64,000 nucleotides of DNA from Phoronis australis. Lineage: Eukaryota; Phoronida; Phoronidae. The translations under genes were made by a program, and so were the position numbers. The stretch covers positions 421,989 to 485,988 of the forward strand of contig NMRA01000072.1 of NCBI GenBank assembly GCA_002633005.1, written 5' to 3'. Positions 58,451 through 64,000 of the stretch are shown here, piece after piece (the stretch's first letter is position 1; each line of letters opens with the position of its first letter). The notes under the pieces are model-generated. The model worked only from the letters and a program-made list of their open reading frames with translations, searched no databases and was not told the origin of the DNA.

Positions 58451-60712
58451 GTTAAGTAAATTGTATATGAAACTTCTGTTCATACCATTTATTATAATCT
58501 TGCTCAAACTAAATTAGGAAGGCCGACGTTGGCCAGCATAGCAGATGATTTATTCATCCATTCCAGGCAGTCCACTACTGAGATAACTACCAGTAGACTG
58601 GTTTCCATCATTAGTTTTGTACTGGGGTATGGTGAATTAAACCATTGCTTATTTTGTGAATTATAATCCACACTGTTGTACAACCTTTTTTCTAAATGTG
58701 AACACAATAAAATAAATAAAACTTACCATTTCTTCACCTGTTGCATTAGTGTTCGCTAGCGCATTGCCATTTTAAAAAACTAGTATCATTGTCATTGTAT
58801 TCAATTGCTGTGCATTGTGGGATAACTAGGCAGTGCAGAATGTCTGTTACTTGTAGTGAGGAAGGAAAGGGGATAAAATCATAATGTTTATAAAATAATT
58901 TTAAAAAATAATGTTTAACGAATGGATTAGTTCTCAATCTGATTTTAGATTAATGTTTGTCTCGTTGATCCACAAATACCAACTGTAGCTTTGTAACTTG
59001 TGTATTGCATATTCATTTAACACTAGCGACTTTTGCATGATTGGGAATTTTTCCCGTCAAGATTAAGTTGTGGTGGTCAATTCGGGCAAGATTATGAGTG
59101 TCTGAGCTTAAAAAGGAGTGTGGAGAGCCACTCGTGTTCTTACACAAAGGGGAAACAGTGCATGGCTGGTGGTTTACACTACAAGTAATTTCATAATTAT
59201 GACATGAAGTGTTGATCTTTGCTGTCTTAGTAAGACTCTGTATTGGCAATCAATGAGCAAGTTGTCATCAGCCAATTATGTAGCCAGCCAGCTAGCTGTA
59301 TGAAGACTAAGGTTGAAATGTAGCTGGGAACTGCGATGTGCAAACTTCACATAGACCTCAAAATTTCACGCGGGCCTGGTAGTTCTGCTTGTCACCTTGT
59401 TGTGAAATTTATATCAACATCACATGTAGAGCTAATGACCGGCAGTGGTGTATGTTGGCTTCCCGAATACAACTGTTTACTTGACAAACTATCTAATAAA
59501 TGTCATTTTTCACATATGTAATGGGGACGAAACAACGACGGGCTGCTTTTTGAGCCTGATACAGATGTAGATTATCTTAAAAACATCCAGGGTGCATAAA
59601 ACATATTAAGTTTATTAACCAAAACTAAAGCTGAAATGTTAAGGACAAACTATTGTGGACAAGGCCGGGTACATAGCCCCGGTACCACACGAATACTAGG
59701 GTAGTACCTGACGCTTTGTTGGGTAAATACTGGTCTAAACTGTCTTGAATAGATCAAAGTTGGGTTCAAAGCCCTGGTACTGCACGAATGCCTTAAACTG
59801 AGATTTAAGGGAGTGAGTAACTGGTGTGAGCTCATTGGTTTCTGCAACTGAAGTACCATTAGGTTGAGTGTGACGCATTTTACAGAACACTAACCAATCA
59901 GCATATGAACCCGATGGGGTGAGGCCCACATTCTTAAGCTCTGTCCAAAGCATGGCGGAATATGGTCATGTCCTGAGACCCAACATAATTACAAGAATGA
60001 TGTAAAAATACTAAATATACCAGAAGAGGGCGCATCATACTCAACCGCAAACACTATGGCTACGTGTATTGTCAGGGGCACTCCTGTTGCAGATGATTCT
60101 ACGGCTTTTGTAACAAAGAAAAGTCTATTGTCGACTTGAAAACAGTATGCTCTTGACACACTCACGTGCTATTTGGGATTTTTTTTATGACAGCTTCAGT
60201 GACGAAAAATTTTCTCAGAAATCTGGTTTGCTAGTATTAAAATACTGAAAATATATTTAACAGAGTGAAACCAATTGTTGTGACACGTATGCAATCATGT
60301 GGTTAGAAGAACACTTGATTGAAGAATCGACGAAAAAAGAAATTGGCAAACAGGTGACTCTCTGCGTTATGGCGTTGAAAGCCGACGCGTAAGATCAGTC
60401 CACAAGTTTAGCAGCAGAATAACAGTAGAACAATAATTTTCTGCACTTCTAAATAATTATGTTTATTTAAGGAAAGGTATAGTTTTTATTGACATATTTA
60501 ATTAAGTGACAAATTTATTTGGACAGTTTTTCTCACATTTTCCCAGTTATGCTTTTGACCAGTTAAGGGAATAATATTGAATTAGGAAGTTTTTATAGGA
60601 TCATGCTCTTCCTAAGTATTGCTGCCAGCATTATATTGGCTTTAAATCAAATAAACCGAGGTGTGATGAATCCAGTTAGCCTCGAAAGATAATTTATCTT
60701 ACTAGTAATACA
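58451..60712. other. Intergenic stretch upstream of HPGD and GPR143
   Basis: No supported gene. Frames on both strands are short, mutually overlapping and without recognisable motifs. Confidence 0.4.
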
Positions 60713-62699
60713 AATCTCTTAGATATACAACTTCAGATGGCCTTTTCCCATCACCTAGTTATTTGACCTCAGCGGAAATAAAAAAGTTCCCAATATTGTG
60801 GTTGCTACCTGAAATAAAAGCGCAACTTTTGTTTCCCTTCCTAATTTTCTATTTGAGTGTAAAAAATAAAGTGTAATACTCATAATGATTTGGTTTAAAG
60901 TTACAGGTAAAAAACTGAAAAAACAAGGTTTTGACTTTTACTACAACGCTGGTCAGGTGTCTCTGTTACATAGAAAATGAGTAGCCTGCTCAATTCTCAT
61001 GGCCAGAATTCATTCAGGGGTATTCATCTACTGCAAGACAAACTCTGTGGCAGTGTTGATGGTAAATTTTTATGCATTTTTACGCTTGTTGGCTTGTAAC
61101 ATCCACTACCATCACTGAAAACCTGAAGCTGTGTATAAGGTTGGGCTACGTTCTGTAGATACAAGAATTTAGCAAGTTATGCTGGTGTGACTGCATGCTT
61201 CGCTTGTAACGCATGGAGATAAGAGTAATCGTTGCTATTTTCTTGAGTACGCGGAATGTAGGCTTGGTGTTTTAGGTGGTGATGGGATGGTGGTTGACTC
61301 AAGAATCGTTTACACTACAAATTTTTCTAAAAGTTATATGTTGATTTGAAGTAGGCCTATTTGTAGAGCTCACTTCAATTTGATACAAAAATTGTTTAGT
61401 CACAGTCATACCAAAAACCATGTTACAGTGATGAGTGCGCCCATGTTACAGTGATGAGTGGATCCAACATGTTACAGTGGTGAGTGGACCCATACTTTCA
61501 ATTATGGTGGGGTCAAGTGACAAGTGTTGTTTCTGTCAGAATGTTTATTAGTGACTAAGCTTTTCTGAAAGTCCACTGTATGTTTAAGAGCCTGTGAATG
61601 TCCCATGTAATAAATTTGAAAGCACCTTAAATGAAATTGCCCATATTGGTGGGTGAATTTGGTTTTGCAGGCAGTANAATCTCTTAGATATACAACTTCA
61701 GATGGTCTTTTCACATCACCTAGTTATTTGACCTCAGCGGAAATAAAAAAGTTACCAATATTGTGGTTGCTACCTGAAATAAAAGCGCAAGTTTTGTTTC
61801 CCTTCCTAATTTTCTATTTGAGTGTAAAAAATAAAGTGTAATACTCATAATGATTTGGTTTAAAGTTACAGGTAAAATAAAGTGTAATACTCATAATGAT
61901 TTGGTTTCAAGTTACAGGTAAAAAACTGAAAAAACAAAGTTTTGACTTTTACTACAATGCTGGTCAGGTGTCTCTGTTACATAGAAAATGAGTAGCCTGC
62001 TCAATTCTCATTGCCAGGAGAATTCATTCAGGGGTATTCATCTACTGCAAGACAAACTCTGTGGCAGTGGTGATGGTAAATTTTTATGCATTTTTACGCT
62101 TGTTGGCTTGTAACATCCACTACCATCACTGAAAACCTGAAGCTGTGTATAAGGTTGGGCTACGTTCTGTAGATACAAGAATTTAGCAAGTTATGCTGGT
62201 GTGACCACATGCTTCGCTTGTAACGCATGGAGATAAGCGTAATCGTTGCTATTTTCTTGGGTATGCGGAGTGTAGGCTTGGCGTTTTAGGTGGTGATGGG
62301 ATGGTGGTTGACTCAAGAATCATTCACGCAACAAATTTTTCTAAAAGTTATATGTTGATTTGAAGTAGGCCTATTTGTAGAGCTCACTTCAATTTGATAC
62401 GTAATTGTTTAGTCTCAGTCATACCAAAAACCATGTTACAGTGATGAGTGCGCCCATGTTACAGTGATGAGTGGATCCAACATGTTACAGTGGTGAGTGG
62501 ACCCATACTTTCAATTATGGTGGGGTCAAGTGACAAGTGTTGTTTCTGTCAGAATGTTTATTAGTGACTAAGCTTTTCTGAAAGTCCACTGTATGTTTAA
62601 GAGCCTGTGAATGTCCCATGTAATAAATTTGAAAAATAACATTGGCACCGTAAATGAAATTGCCCATATTGGTGGGTGAATTTGGTTTTGCAGGCAGTA
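60713..62699. repeat. ~1-kb near-identical direct duplicate joined at N (61677)
   Basis: 60713-61676 and 61678-62699 are colinear copies with scattered substitutions. The second has an extra ~45-bp internal repeat (AATACTCATAATGATTTGGT doubled at 61840-61905) and a small insertion near 62635. The N is exactly the junction. Probably two alleles placed in tandem. Confidence 0.85.
61419..61491. repeat. Three-copy ~25-bp minisatellite (repeated at 62432-62503)
   Basis: CATGTTACAGTGATGAGTG occurs twice and CATGTTACAGTGGTGAGTG once, in tandem and separated by short spacers. The same array recurs in the second duplicate copy. Confidence 0.75.
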
Positions 62700-63386
62700 A
62701 GATTCCAATGGCCTCAAAAGCTGCTAAGCAATGAAAACCACCAGCATAGTCCATCCATTTCATATGTGGGGTAATCTACACATCGAGTAATTTTTGTCTA
62801 TCATATTATGATTGATAATTTATCTTAAAAGATGATTTTCAGAATTCATATCTATCATTTCTGTGAATTTGTATGAATGGCATGACATTTTATAGATTGT
62901 TTATAAGAATTCACATTATGGTTTATGTAATTTGTCATGATGCAAGATTTAAATTGTGATTAATTTTGTAATTTCTTATCACTGGGCAATGTTCAAAAGA
63001 GGTTTTCCATGAATGATCATGAACAAATGGTGATCAAACTGACAATTGTTTATCACCATCCTGATATGAAGACATATCCAATCGAAATGGTGATGTACTC
63101 GTATTGAAAACATCCCTGCTGGGCCAAAAAATTACAATTGTGTTGAAGCTTTTGGATTATGATTATGATTATTCTTTCACTAATTCAGAAATCTTTTTAA
63201 CAGGTAACCTCAATGTAAAAGAAAAGAAGTTGTATCTACATTGAACAACCTTGCCGATGAGTGCGTTTAACCTATCTTGTATGGTTTATGCACTGATTCA
63301 AAATGGATTGACAGCTATGACGTGGAGTGTGTGCTGTTCTGAGAACATTCCTCAAATATTGTACTAACAGTACATACAATAGCAGT
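62700..63386. other. Region upstream of the GPR143 start codon
   Basis: It probably holds the 5' UTR and promoter. No TATA-like element or upstream exon could be fixed with confidence. An in-frame ATG at 63327 precedes the conserved start. Confidence 0.35.
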
Positions 63387-63648
63387 ATGTCCTCACCACG
63401 TTTGGAATCATTTTGCTGTACGCCCAACGATTCATACAGAGCTTTGCACCACCACGTACCTGACTTCCGTTCTGTGCCGTACAACGTGATTTGCATTGTG
63501 TCGTCATGCATAAGTGTTGTGGGTGTCGTGTATCAGCTATTGCCTAGGCGGCCGGCAAGTGGACGAGCTGCAAGGCAAGCTGATCAAAACAGGAAACACT
63601 TGGAGATCCTGATGTGGCTGGCAGTAGCTGACTTGCTGGCGTCACTCG
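63387..63648 (+). CDS. GPR143: GPR143-like (ocular albinism type 1) receptor, coding exon 1 (partial gene)
   Basis: GPR143 is an intracellular GPCR of melanosomes and endolysosomes, reported to respond to L-DOPA. The exon encodes MSSPRLESFCCTPNDSYRAL, then a first membrane helix (VICIVSSCISVVGVVYQLL), a basic loop (PRRPASGRAARQ), and the start of helix 2 (ILMWLAVADLLASLG). Human GPR143 starts MASPRLGTFCCPTRD and has QLLPGRRPAG and DLLGCLG at matching positions. The donor is CTCG|gtaaat with phase 1. The start at 63387 is preferred over the in-frame ATG at 63327 because it aligns with the human start. The rest lies right of the window. Confidence 0.9.
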
Positions 63649-64000
63649 GTAAATGTTTTGCGATAAAATGATACAAAAAACACTCCGTAAAATGTTATTT
63701 TGATTTTAGCCTGGTTTGTGCAATATAGCTGCCAACAAATCAAATTTAATCAACTTTTGAATATTTGTAGTCATGTGATAAGCACCTGAATATAGAAGAA
63801 TGACTATTTAAACAATTATTTTGTCTTATATTGAGAAATTTTAACTGTTAGTAGTTATATACTTTATTAGTCAGAGTATGCAAATGGACCATATAATGGT
63901 ATAGCACAATTTGCATTTCTGCCTATTGCACTGCTTGTTGTTTTGAAATTTATCTTAAAAGTAATATCTAAAATATTTGAAAGACGATGAAGTTATCAGC
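63649..64000 (+). other. GPR143 intron 1 (incomplete)
   Basis: AT-rich sequence after the exon 1 donor, continuing past the window end. No second exon is visible. Confidence 0.7.

Overview
This is nuclear genomic DNA of an animal, probably a marine invertebrate. Coding exons are short and separated by AT-rich introns with ordinary GT..AG sites, and the recognisable genes are conserved across animals. The repeat content (TTAA-flanked and GGGGGGTCACTC-type miniature elements, a GWALKK/YDFSE mobile-element family I associate with cnidarians and some other marine invertebrates) fits an anthozoan or ambulacrarian best, but the sequence alone does not settle the phylum.

Layout. (1) 708-860 (+): last coding exon of a gene entering from the left, perhaps with an armadillo-type C-terminus. 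(2) 5281-28094 (-): a complete Slingshot-type cofilin phosphatase (SSH), 15 coding exons, 1,320 residues, rebuilt here from exon 1 to the stop. (3) 28658-34180 (+): a complete spliceosomal Sm protein B gene (SNRPB), 5 coding exons, 196 residues. SSH and SNRPB start codons lie head to head, about 0.3 kb apart once an assembly duplication is discounted, so they probably share a bidirectional promoter. (4) 38422-57291 (-): a complete 15-hydroxyprostaglandin dehydrogenase-type SDR gene (HPGD-like), six common exons plus two alternative, phase-matched terminal exons (255 or 267 residues) whose 3' sides each carry a 104-bp hairpin of one family. (5) 63387-63648 (+): first coding exon of a GPR143-like receptor that runs off the right edge, divergent from HPGD.

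Introns and intergenic DNA carry many non-autonomous elements: three TTAA-flanked inverted-repeat elements, a broken piggyBac-like transposase N-terminus in SNRPB intron 1, a decayed multi-domain transposable-element gene in HPGD intron 4, a tRNA-derived SINE family, several short foldback elements, and a large inverted repeat flanking HPGD exon 2.

Three of the four single-N positions (28308, 56924, 61677) sit exactly at junctions between near-identical copies (266 bp, 266 bp, about 1 kb). These look like unmerged contig ends or haplotypes, not biology. They duplicate SSH exon 1, the HPGD intron 1 element next to exon 1, and DNA upstream of GPR143.

I see no operon, CRISPR array or phage. The most interesting candidates are the HPGD alternative ends with paired 3' hairpins, the inverted repeats around HPGD exon 2, and the SSH/SNRPB shared promoter.
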